From Amycolatopsis anabasis (GTDB taxonomy: Bacteria > Actinomycetota > Actinomycetes > Mycobacteriales > Pseudonocardiaceae), in assembly GCF_009765355.1 (NCBI RefSeq), contig NZ_VTHK01000037.1, positions 1 through 64,000 on the forward strand: a stretch of 64,000 bases of DNA, read 5' to 3'. Positions 41,102-50,200 of the stretch are shown here, in pieces. Within the stretch, counting starts at the first letter, position 1, and every line of letters begins with the position of its first letter. The notes below the pieces were generated by a model. It ran no database searches and was not told where the DNA came from. It saw only the letters and a program-made list of their open reading frames with translations. Made by a program: the position numbers and the translations under genes.

Positions 41102-41884
41102 ATGGCACACAATGGTGGTCTGGTGTTGCGGTATGCGGTGGGATCTGATCCCGGTCTCCGGCGGTCGAACAACGAGGACGCGGTGTACGCGAGTTCCCGC
41201 CTGCTCGCCGTCGCCGATGGAATGGGCGGTCACGCGCACGGGGAAGTCGCCAGCGGCACGACCGCGTCCGTACTCGCCGAACTGGACGCGAACCTGCCGG
41301 CCGAGTTGGGGGACATCGATCTGCTCGCGACCCTCGCGGGTGCGGTCGCCGAGGCCGCGCGCCGGCTGATCGACCTGATCTCGCAGGACGCCGGGCTCAC
41401 CGGCATGGGGACGACCCTCACCGCGCTGCTGTGGAACGGCCGGGAGTTCGGGGTCGTCCACCTCGGCGACTCCCGCGGCTACCTCCTGCGCGACGACACC
41501 CTGCACCAGATCACCCGGGATCACACGATGATCCAGGCCCTGGTGGACAGCGGCCGCCTCACCCCGGAACAGGCCGCCGAGCACCCCCGGCGCTCGGTGC
41601 TGGTGCGGGCCCTGCAGGCCGACACCGAGGTCGAGCCGGACCTGTTCCTGCACCAGGTGGCAGCGGGCGACCGGTACCTGCTCTGCTCGGACGGCCTGAC
41701 CGATGTGGTGCCGGTCGAAGCCGTCGGCGAGGCCCTGGCGGAGATCGAGGACCCCGACGCCGCCGTGCGCCGGCTCATCGAACTGGCCAACGAGGGCGGC
41801 GGCCCGGACAACATCTCCTGCGTGCTCGCCGACGTGGGCGAGGCGTCGCGGGGAAAGGGCACCTGGTTCTCCCGGCGCCGGTGA
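41102..41884 (+). CDS. PP2C-family Ser/Thr phosphatase
   Basis: This is a soluble metal-dependent phosphatase of 260 residues. Motifs are GLRRSNNEDAVYA (first aspartate), LLAVADGMGGHAHGEVAS (metal-binding DGMGGH), HLGDSRGYLL, and the C-terminal CSDGLTDVV and GGPDNISCVLADV. It has no membrane helix, unlike PstP. It is divergent from the methylase-kinase pair and is the probable antagonist of that kinase. Confidence 0.92.
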   Translation: MAHNGGLVLRYAVGSDPGLRRSNNEDAVYASSRLLAVADGMGGHAHGEVASGTTASVLAELDANLPAELGDIDLLATLAGAVAEAARRLIDLISQDAGLTGMGTTLTALLWNGREFGVVHLGDSRGYLLRDDTLHQITRDHTMIQALVDSGRLTPEQAAEHPRRSVLVRALQADTEVEPDLFLHQVAAGDRYLLCSDGLTDVVPVEAVGEALAEIEDPDAAVRRLIELANEGGGPDNISCVLADVGEASRGKGTWFSRRR

Positions 41885-41888
41885 ACGG

Positions 41889-42458
41889 TCACGAAGCGAT
41901 CCGGTGCAGGTGGAACTCGTCCTCGCCGACGTTCACCACCAGCATGTGCCCGCCCGCCAGCGCATCGGCGGCGACCCGGAATTCGTACCGCCCGGCTCGC
42001 GCCGGGGACCGGTTCAGTTCCTGGCGCACGAGCCCGTCCTCGGCGACCCGGTACACCGCGACCCCCACGGTGGACGCGGCGCGGAGCGTCCCGCCGATCC
42101 GGACGCCGGATTCGTCGGCCGCGGTCGTGAACTCCTCGAGCAGTTCGCGCCGCCCGGACGCGGCCGCGGTGATCTGACGAATCGCCACCGGCGCGAACGC
42201 GTCGAGGAAGCGCACCGCGGGGTTGCGCCGGGAGAACTCGCGGCGCAGCCGTTCGCTGAGCGGGCCGACCGCACCCGAACCGAACACGATCAGGTCGAAC
42301 TCGTGCGCGTCGAACTCGGTGTCCGCGTGCTCCGGGGAAGTGGACCCGCGCACGTCCATCCCGAGTTCTCGCAACTGCCGCAGGATGCCGTCCAGCACTT
42401 CCTGCTTGCGCCCTAAGATCAGAACCCGCGACTCGGAGAGGTTTCCCTGTTGTGCCAT
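41889..42458 (-). CDS. Conserved-looking protein of unknown function
   Basis: This protein of 189 residues is not recognised. The N-terminal half looks like a receiver or Rossmann-type fold: SRVLILGRKQEVLDGILRQL, then DLIVFGSGAVGPLS, but it lacks a receiver acid pocket. The C-terminal half is beta-rich (VGVAVYRVAEDGLVRQEL, YEFRVAADALAGGHMLVVNV). It is divergent from the HD-domain gene with a perfect 20-bp palindrome in the shared promoter. Its 3' end is 4 bases from the PP2C stop. Confidence 0.55.
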   Translation of the reverse strand: MAQQGNLSESRVLILGRKQEVLDGILRQLRELGMDVRGSTSPEHADTEFDAHEFDLIVFGSGAVGPLSERLRREFSRRNPAVRFLDAFAPVAIRQITAAASGRRELLEEFTTAADESGVRIGGTLRAASTVGVAVYRVAEDGLVRQELNRSPARAGRYEFRVAADALAGGHMLVVNVGEDEFHLHRIAS

Positions 42459-42472
42459 GAGTCCATGCTGAA

Positions 42473-42492
42473 ACTTCGACCTAGGTCGAAGT
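42473..42492. promoter_or_regulatory. Perfect 20-bp palindromic operator
   Basis: The left half ACTTCGACCT is followed by its exact reverse complement. It lies 15 bases upstream of the unknown 189-residue gene and 24 bases upstream of the HD gene, so it must affect both divergent promoters. The length and symmetry suggest a MarR- or TetR-type dimer; no such gene is adjacent. Confidence 0.7.
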
Positions 42493-42516
42493 CAAGCGAG
42501 CCGGGAAAGGACGAAG

Positions 42517-43131
42517 ATGCTCCCCGACCTGTCCGCCTTGCCGATTCCCGAATCCACGCGCCGCCAGTTCGACTTCCTGGTCACCTCGCACGCCCTGACC
42601 GGGGTCGCCAGGTTGAACCGGTTGCTGGACGACAGTCGCGGGGAAACCAGCGCCGAGCACAGCTGGCACCTCGCTCTCACCGCGATCGCCCTGGCCAGGG
42701 AGCACGCGCCGGAGGTCGAACTCGCGCGCGTGCTGACCATGCTGGCCATCCACGATCTCGTCGAGGTGGACGCCGGAGACGTGCCGATCTACGACGAGCA
42801 GGCCCGGGTGGAGGTGGCCGCCGCCGAGCACCGCGCCGCCGCGCGGCTGTTCGGCCGCCTGCCCGAAACCCAGGGCGCGGAACTGCTGCGCCTGTGGGAG
42901 GAGTTCGAGGACGCGCGGACCCCGGAGGCCCGGTTCGCGCGGGCCGTCGACCGCATCCAGCCGTTGCTGCTGCACTGGGCCGGGAACGGGGCGGTGTGGT
43001 CCGCGCGCGGGGTGACCGTCGAGCAGGAACGCCGCCTGATGTCGGTGATCGAAGAGTTCTGGCCATCGCTCGGTCCGGTGGCCGCGGCGCTCATCGACGA
43101 CGCACACCGGCGCGGGATGCTCGGCGACTAG
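42517..43131 (+). CDS. HD-domain hydrolase (YfbR/5'-nucleotidase-like)
   Basis: This is an HD phosphohydrolase of 204 residues. Metal ligands are in SAEHSWHLALTA (about 48-59), TMLAIHDLVEVDAGD (about 74-88) and RFARAVDRIQPLLLH (about 138-152). By family it removes the phosphate from deoxynucleoside monophosphates or similar small substrates. AAAGGA lies 7 bases before the ATG. It may share regulation with the divergent unknown protein through the 20-bp palindrome. Confidence 0.85.
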   Translation: MLPDLSALPIPESTRRQFDFLVTSHALTGVARLNRLLDDSRGETSAEHSWHLALTAIALAREHAPEVELARVLTMLAIHDLVEVDAGDVPIYDEQARVEVAAAEHRAAARLFGRLPETQGAELLRLWEEFEDARTPEARFARAVDRIQPLLLHWAGNGAVWSARGVTVEQERRLMSVIEEFWPSLGPVAAALIDDAHRRGMLGD

Positions 43132-43209
43132 GCCGTGTTCGTGCGTTGGCACCCAATGAAGATTTCTTCTCAGTGCGCGGCTTCTCGCCGTGCTCGTGGG
43201 GCGCCGGGG

Positions 43210-43265
43210 TGGGAACTCGCCTACCGAAATGGGGAACTCGGTAGACCGCAACGGGGAACTCGCTG
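43210..43265. repeat. 21-nt-phased repeat array B (short)
   Basis: GGGAACTC-type units start at 43210, 43231 and 43253 (21 and 22 bases apart) between the convergent HD and histidine-kinase genes. They match the third unit type of arrays A and C. The rest of the 140-bp intergenic region shows nothing else. Confidence 0.6.
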
Positions 43266-43271
43266 GTAACA

Positions 43272-45143
43272 CTAATGTGTGTGCAGGGGAAGAAAAGCCT
43301 CCACCCGGCCGCCGTCGGGTGTCGGGCCCGCGGTGCAGCGGCCACCGACCTCGGCGGCCCGTTCGGACATCGACGACATGCCGACCCCCGGCGTCCAGTC
43401 GGCGCCCCGGCAACCGTTGTCGGTGATCCGGAGGCGGAGTTCCTCGCCGACCGTGACCAGCACCCGTACCCGTTCGGCAGTGGAATGCCGCGCGGCGTTG
43501 GTCATCGCCTCGGTCGCGATCCGGTACGCCGCGACCTCCACCGCCGCCGGTAGCTCCGGCAGTTTCCCGCGCGTGTCCACGGTGACCGACAAGGGATTTC
43601 CACCGTCGCGATAGGACAGCCGGGAGGCCTCCCGGTGCAGCGCGCCGATCAGGCCGAGTTCGTCCAGCGCGGGCGGGCGCAATCCCTCGACGAGGCGGCG
43701 GATCTCCGCGACCGCGCCGCCGATGTCGCCGCGCAGCCGGTCGAGCAGTTCGGCCGCCGAATCGGGATCGGTGCGGATCAGGTTGCGGACCGCGTCGATG
43801 GCGTACCCGACGCCGCTCAGCGTCGGCCCGAGCCCGTCGTGCAGATCCCGCCGCAGCCGCCGCCGCTCCTCTTCCCGCCCGGCCACGATCCGGCCCCGGG
43901 ACCGGGAAAGCTCCTCGGACAGCATGGTCGCCCGCAGGGTCGCGCCGAGCGGGATCGCGAGCACCGAGAGCACCCGCAGTTCCGACGCGCCGAGCCGGTG
44001 CTCCCCGGCCCGCACCCCGATCACCAGCTCCCCGTCGGCCACCCCGGCGGTCGGCAGGGCCACGACCTCGAGCGCGCCGGTCGCCGAACCCGACGCGGCG
44101 ATCTCCTGACCGCGTAACCGGAACGCCGCGAACGGCAGGTGCAGCGCGCCGCGGATCGTGGTCAGCAGGGCGTCCAGCGAACCGGTCTCCGCGTCCAGCC
44201 CGGCGTGGAGGTGGTTGAGCGCGCGCACCGGATCGACCTGCGGCCCGCGCAGGGTGCGGTCGAGGAACCGCCGGAGCCGCACCCGGACCGGATGCCCGGC
44301 GAGCGCGACGATCACGGTCAGCACCGCGGCCCCCGTCGCCCCGACATTCTCGCGCAGCACTACTTCCAGCAATCGGAACAGTCCGATGTAGACAATTATC
44401 AGGCCGAGCACGAGCGTCAGGTAGAGCAGCACGCGGGAGACCACGAGCCGGATGTCCACCAGCCGGTAGCGCAGGATCGCCACCGCGATCGCCGCCGGGA
44501 ACAGCGGCACCGCCGGGAGCATCAGCAGCGAGCGCACCGGGGACAGCCCCCACGGGACGAGCATGACGATCCCGAGCGCGGCGGCGAGCAGGAGCCAGAG
44601 CACCTGGCGGCGCAGCACCTCGTCGCCCCGGCGGTAGCGCAGGATCAGCGAGCCCAGCACGGCGGCGTGCAGCCCGAACCAGACCAGCGTCGACCACGGC
44701 GTGAGCCGGTTCCAGGACGTCGTGGTGAGGTAACCGGTGAGCTGGGCCAGGGCGACCGCCGGGGCCAGGGCCCGCCAGCCCCACCCTGCCAGCCGCCCGT
44801 TCGGGAAGAACACCAGCGCCAGCGCGATACCCAGCGCGGTGGCCCAGGTCAGCGGCCAGCGCGTCCCCGCGGTGGCCAGCGGCACCACCGCGGTGACCAC
44901 CCCGGACCCGATCAGGAGCCACCCGATCGGGTTGCGCCGGCGTTGCCACGCCACCAGCGCGCCGCTCGCCACGCAGGTGATCCCGATGGCCACGTTCGTC
45001 GCGTCGAACACGGGCGGGGTCCGCACCACGGCCGGATCGACGATCAACGCCAGCACGGTGGCCGTGGCGGCCTCCAGCCCGGCGAGGGCGAGCAGCACCC
45101 AGGCCAGGCAGGTGATCACCCGCTGTCGATCGATCGGCGGCAC
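43272..45143 (-). CDS. NarL-type membrane sensor histidine kinase
   Basis: This protein of 623 residues has seven or eight N-terminal hydrophobic helices (about 10-265), a GAF-like region (about 310-395), then a HisKA_3 dimerisation domain with the phosphorylated histidine in RRDLHDGLGPTLSGVG. A GHKL ATPase (AVEVAAYRIATEAMTNAARH) ends the protein. The GTG start is used. The LuxR-type response regulator at 46402 is the likely partner, although a TetR/NTF2 pair lies between them. Confidence 0.9.
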   Translation of the reverse strand: MPPIDRQRVITCLAWVLLALAGLEAATATVLALIVDPAVVRTPPVFDATNVAIGITCVASGALVAWQRRRNPIGWLLIGSGVVTAVVPLATAGTRWPLTWATALGIALALVFFPNGRLAGWGWRALAPAVALAQLTGYLTTTSWNRLTPWSTLVWFGLHAAVLGSLILRYRRGDEVLRRQVLWLLLAAALGIVMLVPWGLSPVRSLLMLPAVPLFPAAIAVAILRYRLVDIRLVVSRVLLYLTLVLGLIIVYIGLFRLLEVVLRENVGATGAAVLTVIVALAGHPVRVRLRRFLDRTLRGPQVDPVRALNHLHAGLDAETGSLDALLTTIRGALHLPFAAFRLRGQEIAASGSATGALEVVALPTAGVADGELVIGVRAGEHRLGASELRVLSVLAIPLGATLRATMLSEELSRSRGRIVAGREEERRRLRRDLHDGLGPTLSGVGYAIDAVRNLIRTDPDSAAELLDRLRGDIGGAVAEIRRLVEGLRPPALDELGLIGALHREASRLSYRDGGNPLSVTVDTRGKLPELPAAVEVAAYRIATEAMTNAARHSTAERVRVLVTVGEELRLRITDNGCRGADWTPGVGMSSMSERAAEVGGRCTAGPTPDGGRVEAFLPLHTH

Positions 45144-45254
45144 CGCTACATGGTCCCCGGCGCGCGCGGGTTTGTCGTCCCGCGCGAGGTGACCTTGATC
45201 GGGAAAACCTCCCGGTGCGCCTGGGACCGCGCTCCCAGCCGGACCGGGAACGGG

Positions 45255-45908
45255 TCAGCCCGCCTTCCGCCCGCGCCGGGCGGGTTTCTCCGGGGGCAGC
45301 ACGCGGTCGAGCATCGTGCGGACCAGTGTCCTCGGGCTGCCCTTGCCCAGGGTTTTCGGGATGACCAGGGAGCTGAACAGCATGCCGTTGTAGAAGACGT
45401 GCAGGAGCGCGATGTCCAGCCGGGTCGGTTCGACGCCGGAGCCGAGGTGCGCGCCGTGGGTCAGCTGCAGGGAGGTGTCCGCGATCCGGCCCAGGGCCTC
45501 GGCGAGCTGCGGTCGGCGAGTGCTTTCCAGGGAGAGTTCGAACATCGCGAGATAACGCGGGCGGTAGTGGCCGAGCGCCTGCTCGACGACCTCGGCCATG
45601 ATCTCGATCAGCCGTTCCCGGTCGAGTTCGCCCCGGTGCCGGGCGCGGATTTCGTCCAGCCAGGCGAAATGCAGCTCGATGATGCGCTCGGCCGCCGCGG
45701 CCAGCAGCGCATCACGCGAGCGGAAGTAGTTGGACGTGGTGCCCTTGGGCACCCTCGCCCGATCGTCGACGGCACGGTGGGACAACCCGTGCGCGCCCTG
45801 TTCGGCGAGCAGTTCGATGCCCGCGTCGGCCAGCGAGTCGCGGCGTTGCTGGTTCACCGGCGGCAAGTCCGTCCTCCCGTCTGGTACCGAGAGGGCAGCG
45901 TAGTTCAT
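45255..45908 (-). CDS. TetR family repressor
   Basis: This protein of 217 residues has a TetR helix-turn-helix at about residues 42-62 (LSHRAVDDRARVPKGTTSNYF) and a long helical sensor domain. The ATG overlaps the TGA of the NTF2-like gene (ATGA), so both are translated together. The palindrome at 46357-46370 in front of the two-gene operon is the likely operator, giving autoregulation. Confidence 0.9.
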   Translation of the reverse strand: MNYAALSVPDGRTDLPPVNQQRRDSLADAGIELLAEQGAHGLSHRAVDDRARVPKGTTSNYFRSRDALLAAAAERIIELHFAWLDEIRARHRGELDRERLIEIMAEVVEQALGHYRPRYLAMFELSLESTRRPQLAEALGRIADTSLQLTHGAHLGSGVEPTRLDIALLHVFYNGMLFSSLVIPKTLGKGSPRTLVRTMLDRVLPPEKPARRGRKAG

Positions 45909-46327
45909 GCGACGCTCGCCGCCGGGCGTTTGCCGGATCCGGTCAGCTCCCCGCATTCGTCTTCGCAGTGCTGGATCACATGGTGAATGGCCAACCGCTC
46001 GTCCCGCACCTCGTAGAAGTGCGCCTGCTCCACGCTGATCGGCGCGCCCGACGCGTCGATGCCGGTGAAGAGCACGCGCAGGACGACCGTGGTGCCCTCG
46101 GCGACCAGGCCGAGCACCTGCCAGCGCGGTTCGCGGACCGTCCGGTACACCTCGCGGAGCCAATCCCGCAGGCCTTCCGGGCCCGAACGCGCACCGGCGC
46201 GCAGCTCCACGAAATCCGGGGTCACGCAGTCGTCGATCGCCGCGAGGTCCTTGGCGTTGAGCGCCGCGTTCAGCCGCAACACCAAGGCCTTGTATCTGGT
46301 ATCAGCACTGTTCTCGGACAACAACAT
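45905..46327 (-). CDS. NTF2-like / SnoaL-domain protein
   Basis: This is a small alpha+beta barrel protein of 140 residues. The typical SnoaL opening RYKALVLRLNAALNAKDLAA is followed by CVTPDFVELRAG and a late strand SVEQAHFYEVRDERLAIHHVI. It is an ester cyclase-like or ligand-binding member with no clear catalytic residue. It is first in the operon with TetR. The C-terminal tail (EDECGELTGSGKRPAASVA) lies outside the fold. Confidence 0.82.
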   Translation of the reverse strand: MLLSENSADTRYKALVLRLNAALNAKDLAAIDDCVTPDFVELRAGARSGPEGLRDWLREVYRTVREPRWQVLGLVAEGTTVVLRVLFTGIDASGAPISVEQAHFYEVRDERLAIHHVIQHCEDECGELTGSGKRPAASVA

Positions 46328-46356
46328 CAGCGAGCCCCCTCAGCTGATCGTCATGT

Positions 46357-46370
46357 ACTACTATCGTAGT
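46357..46370. promoter_or_regulatory. Operator of the NTF2-TetR operon
   Basis: ACTACTATCGTAGT has 5-bp inverted arms around TATC, in an AT-richer stretch 30 bases upstream of the NTF2 ATG. It is a probable TetR binding site. Confidence 0.5.
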
Positions 46371-46401
46371 GAACCGCTAGCTTGGCGTCGCGGTCAAGTC
46401 A

Positions 46402-47064
46402 TTAACCGGCGCGGCCCAGACCGGCGGCCCGGGCCCGCGCGACCGCCTCCGCGCGGTCCGCCACGCGCAGCTTGACGAAGATCGCCGAAATGTGATTGCT
46501 GACCGTCTTCGGGGAAAGGTGCAGCCGCTGCGCGATGGACGCGTTGCCGAGGCCCGCGGCGATCAGGTCGAGCACCTCGCGTTCCCGGGTGGTGAGTTCC
46601 GGGAAGGCCTCCAGCCGCTGCGGTTCGGCGAGCAGGCCGATCACCCGGTGGGCGATGTTCTGGCCGAAGATCGCCGCGCCGCGCGCGACGCCGTGCACGG
46701 CCCGCACGATGTCGTCCTGCGAGGCGCCCTTGAGCAGGTATCCGCGCGCTCCGGCGCGCATCGCGGCGACCACGGACTCGTCGTCCTCGAACATGGTGAG
46801 CACGAGCACGGCCGTACCGGGTGCGCTCTTGAGCACCTGACGGGTGACCGCGATGCCGTTCAGATCCGGCAGCTGCAGGTCCATCAGGATGACGTCGGGC
46901 CGGTGCGTGACGGCTTCGCGCAGGGCCTCCGCACCGGTCGTCGCCTCGGCCACCACGTGGATCCCGCCGACCGAGGAAAGCAGGGCGCGCAGGCCGCCCC
47001 GGACCACCGGATGATCGTCGACGAGCATCACCGACACTTCTTTTCGCACTGCCTGTACCGTCAC
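46402..47064 (-). CDS. LuxR/NarL-family response regulator
   Basis: This protein of 220 residues contains a receiver domain with the acidic pair in VMLVDDHPVVRGG, phospho-aspartate in PDVILMDLQLPD, the threonine in VLVLTMFEDDES and the lysine in GYLLKGASQDD. A LuxR helix-turn-helix follows (LTTREREVLDLIAAGLGN, IAQRLHLSPKTVSNHISAIF). I place the start at the GTG at 47064, with GGGGAG upstream. It is the probable partner of the histidine kinase at 43272. It is divergent from the nSTAND-WD40 gene. Confidence 0.9.
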   Translation of the reverse strand: MTVQAVRKEVSVMLVDDHPVVRGGLRALLSSVGGIHVVAEATTGAEALREAVTHRPDVILMDLQLPDLNGIAVTRQVLKSAPGTAVLVLTMFEDDESVVAAMRAGARGYLLKGASQDDIVRAVHGVARGAAIFGQNIAHRVIGLLAEPQRLEAFPELTTREREVLDLIAAGLGNASIAQRLHLSPKTVSNHISAIFVKLRVADRAEAVARARAAGLGRAG

Positions 47065-47130
47065 GACTTCTCCCCGCCTTCGGCGATGCGCTGGCGTCGA
47101 CGCACCGCTTGGCCGTTCTATCGCAGATCG

Positions 47131-47164
47131 GTTGTTCAGTGTCGCGAGCTGGACGTTGAACAAC
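47131..47164. promoter_or_regulatory. Inverted repeat in the response regulator/nSTAND promoter
   Basis: GTTGTTCA (47131-47138) and TGAACAAC (47157-47164) are perfect 8-bp inverted arms with an 18-base spacer in the 142-bp divergent region. It is a candidate site for the LuxR-type regulator. Confidence 0.45.
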
Positions 47165-47206
47165 GACCGCACAAAAATGAGGCTCGGCAAGAGGGGGTAG
47201 ATACAC

Positions 47207-50200
47207 ATGCCTCGACGTGAGCGCCCGCTGGAACCGGGCGATGACGTCCTGTTGCGATTCGCCGCCGGACTACGTTCGCTCCGGGAGAAAGCGGGTAGCC
47301 CGACCTACCGCGAGCTGGGCAAGCTCGCCGGATACTCGGCGGCCGCGCTGTCCGACGCCGCGGGCGGCCGGAAGCTGCCGAGCCTGCCGCTGACCCTGGC
47401 CTATGTGGACGCCTGCCTCGGCGACACCGCCGAATGGGAGGCCCGCTGGCGGGCCACGGCCGCCGAACTGGCGGCCCGGGAACCCGAGGCCGACGAGGAA
47501 ACCCGGGCTCCCTACCTCGGCCTCGCCCCGTTCCAACCGGCCGACGCCGACCGGTTCTTCGGGCGCGAGAAGGTGCTCGCCGAGCTGCTGGCCCGGGTGC
47601 GCGAGCGGCGGTTCGTCGGGGTCTTCGGCGCCTCCGGATCGGGGAAGTCGTCGTTGCTGCGGGCGGGCCTGGTGGCCGAGCTGACCGGGGACGGGCGCCG
47701 GTCGGCCGCGGTGCTCACGCCGGGACCGCATCCCATGGCCAAGCACGGAAATCGACTGTCCGAACTCAACGGTGACGCGTTGGAGAATGACCAACTTCTC
47801 GTCGTCGATCAGTTCGAAGAAGTCTTCACGCTGTGCCCCGACCCCGAGGAGCGGAACCGGTTCATCGACGGACTCCTCGCCGCCGCGAACGGGCGGGCCC
47901 GGGTGGTGCTCGGCGTGCGCGCGGATTTCTACGGGCACTGCGGACGCCATCCGGGCCTGGTCGACGCCCTGCGCGACGCGCAGGTGCTGATCGGCCCGAT
48001 GAGCCCGGACGAACTGCGGGCCGCGATCACCGAACCCGCCCTGCGCACCGGCTGCCGGGTGGAGACGGCCCTGGTGTCGCGGCTGATCTCCGACGCGACC
48101 GGGCAGCCCGCCGTGCTCCCGCTGGTCTCGCACGCGATGCTGGAAACCTGGCGGCGAAGGCAGGGGTTGACCCTGACCGTCGCCGGGTACGAGGCGGCGG
48201 GCGGCATCCAGGACGCGATCGCGCGCAGTGCGGAGAACGTCTACACCGGACTGGACGAGGGCCAGCGCCAGGTGGCCCGGCAGATCTTCCTGCGGCTGAC
48301 CGCGCTGGGGGAGGGGACCGAGGACACCAAGCGCCGGATCAGCCGCCGGGAGCTGGACGAATCCGATCCCGACACCGGCGTGGTGCTGGAAGAACTCGCG
48401 CACGCCCGCCTGCTCGCGCTGGACAACGAGGGCATCGACATCGCGCACGAGGCGCTCATCCGCAGCTGGCCCCGGCTCCGCGAATGGCTCGCCGACGATC
48501 GGGAGGGCCTGCGCGTCCACCGCCAGCTCACCGAGGCCACGGACGCGTGGGAATCACTCGATCGAGATCCGGGCTCGCTGTACCGCGGCGTCCGGCTCGC
48601 CCGGGCGCAGGGCTGGGCCGACGCGCACGAATCCGCGCTCACCGCACGCGAACGCGAGTTCCTGGACGCCAGCCTGGCGGCCGAAGCCGCCGAACGCGCC
48701 GCGGCCCGCCGCCGCACCCGGCGGCTGCGGCAACTGGTCGCGTTGCTCAGCGTCCTGCTGGTGGTGGCGGTGGCCGCCACGGTCTACGCGGTCCGCGCCG
48801 AGGACACCGCGACCGAACAGCGGAACATCGCGCTGGTGCGCAAGGCGGTGAGCGACGCCGCCGGGCTGCGCGCGGCCAATCCGGCGCTGTCCACCCAGCT
48901 CAGCCTGGCCGCGTACCGGATGAACCCGCTCCCGGAGGCCCGCGACGGGCTGCTCGGCGCCTTTCACAGTCCGTACTCGACTCGGCTGACCGGGCACACC
49001 GAGACCGTCGGCGGGGTCGCGTTTTCCCGGGACAGCCGGGTCATGGCGTCCACCTCGGCGGATCGCACCGCGCGGCTGTGGGACGTGGCCGATCCGCGCC
49101 ACACTCGCGAACTGGCGGTGTTGCGCGGGCATTCCGATGTGGTGTTCAGCGCCGTGTTCAGCCCGGACGGCCGGACCCTCGCCACGATGAGCCGCGACCA
49201 CACCGTGCGCCTCTGGGATGTCACCGATCCGGCGCGAGCCCGCGAACTGGTGACCTTGAACGGGCACACCTCTTATGTCTACGCGGCCGCGTTCAGCCCG
49301 GACGGCAGCGTGCTGGCGAGCGTCAGCGCCGACCGCACCACCCGGTTGTGGTCGGTCGCGGACGGGCGGGAGATCACCGCGTTCGGTGCGTACGCGGGCA
49401 CCGTGGGGGCGGTGGCGTTCAGCCCGGACGGCCGGATCCTGGCGACCGCGGGGGACTTCGGCGCGCGGTTGTGGGAGGTCGCCGATCTCCGCTCCCCGCG
49501 CGAGATCGCGGTGCTCACCGGGCACACCGCCCCGGTTTCCGGCGTCGCGTTCAGCCCCGACGGCCGCACGCTCGCCACCAGCAGTCACGACCGCACCGCG
49601 CGGTTGTGGGAGGTCACCGAGCCGCGTGCGCCCGCGCTGCTGAGCGTGCTCACCGGGCACACCCACCCGATCTACGGCGTGACGTTCAGCCCGGACGGCC
49701 GGTTCGTCGCCACCGCGGGCAGCGACAATTCCGCGCGGCTCTGGGATGTGGCGGATCGGCGCGCGCCGCGGCAGGCGGCGCGGCTGCTCGGCCACACCGA
49801 TTCGGTCAACGCGGTGGCGTTCAGCCCGGACGGGCGGACCCTGTCCTCCACCGGCGACACCACCGTCCGGCTGGACGTGCTGTCCGAGCTGAACCTGCAC
49901 GAGCACGGCGACGGGATCAAATGGGTCGCGTACCGCCCGGACGGCAAGGTGCTGGCCACCGGCGGCCACGACAACACCGCGCGGTTGTGGGACGTCGCCG
50001 CGGATCCCCTGCACCCCCGGCTGCTGGCGATCATCACCGGACATTCCCAGGTCGTCTGGCACGTCGCGTTCAGCCCCGACGGCCGCACCCTGGCGACCGC
50101 GGCCTACGACGGGACCGTCCGGCTGTGGGACGTGGCGGATCCGCGCGCGCCCGCGCCGTTCGGCGTGCTCCCCCGTCTCGACGGCGAACTGCAGTGGGTG

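Noticed and set aside
38363..41884. Complete BREX or phage growth limitation system
   Set aside because: No PglZ, PglY/BrxC or BrxL gene is present. The kinase and methylase are much smaller than PglW and PglX, so only a loose analogy is justified.
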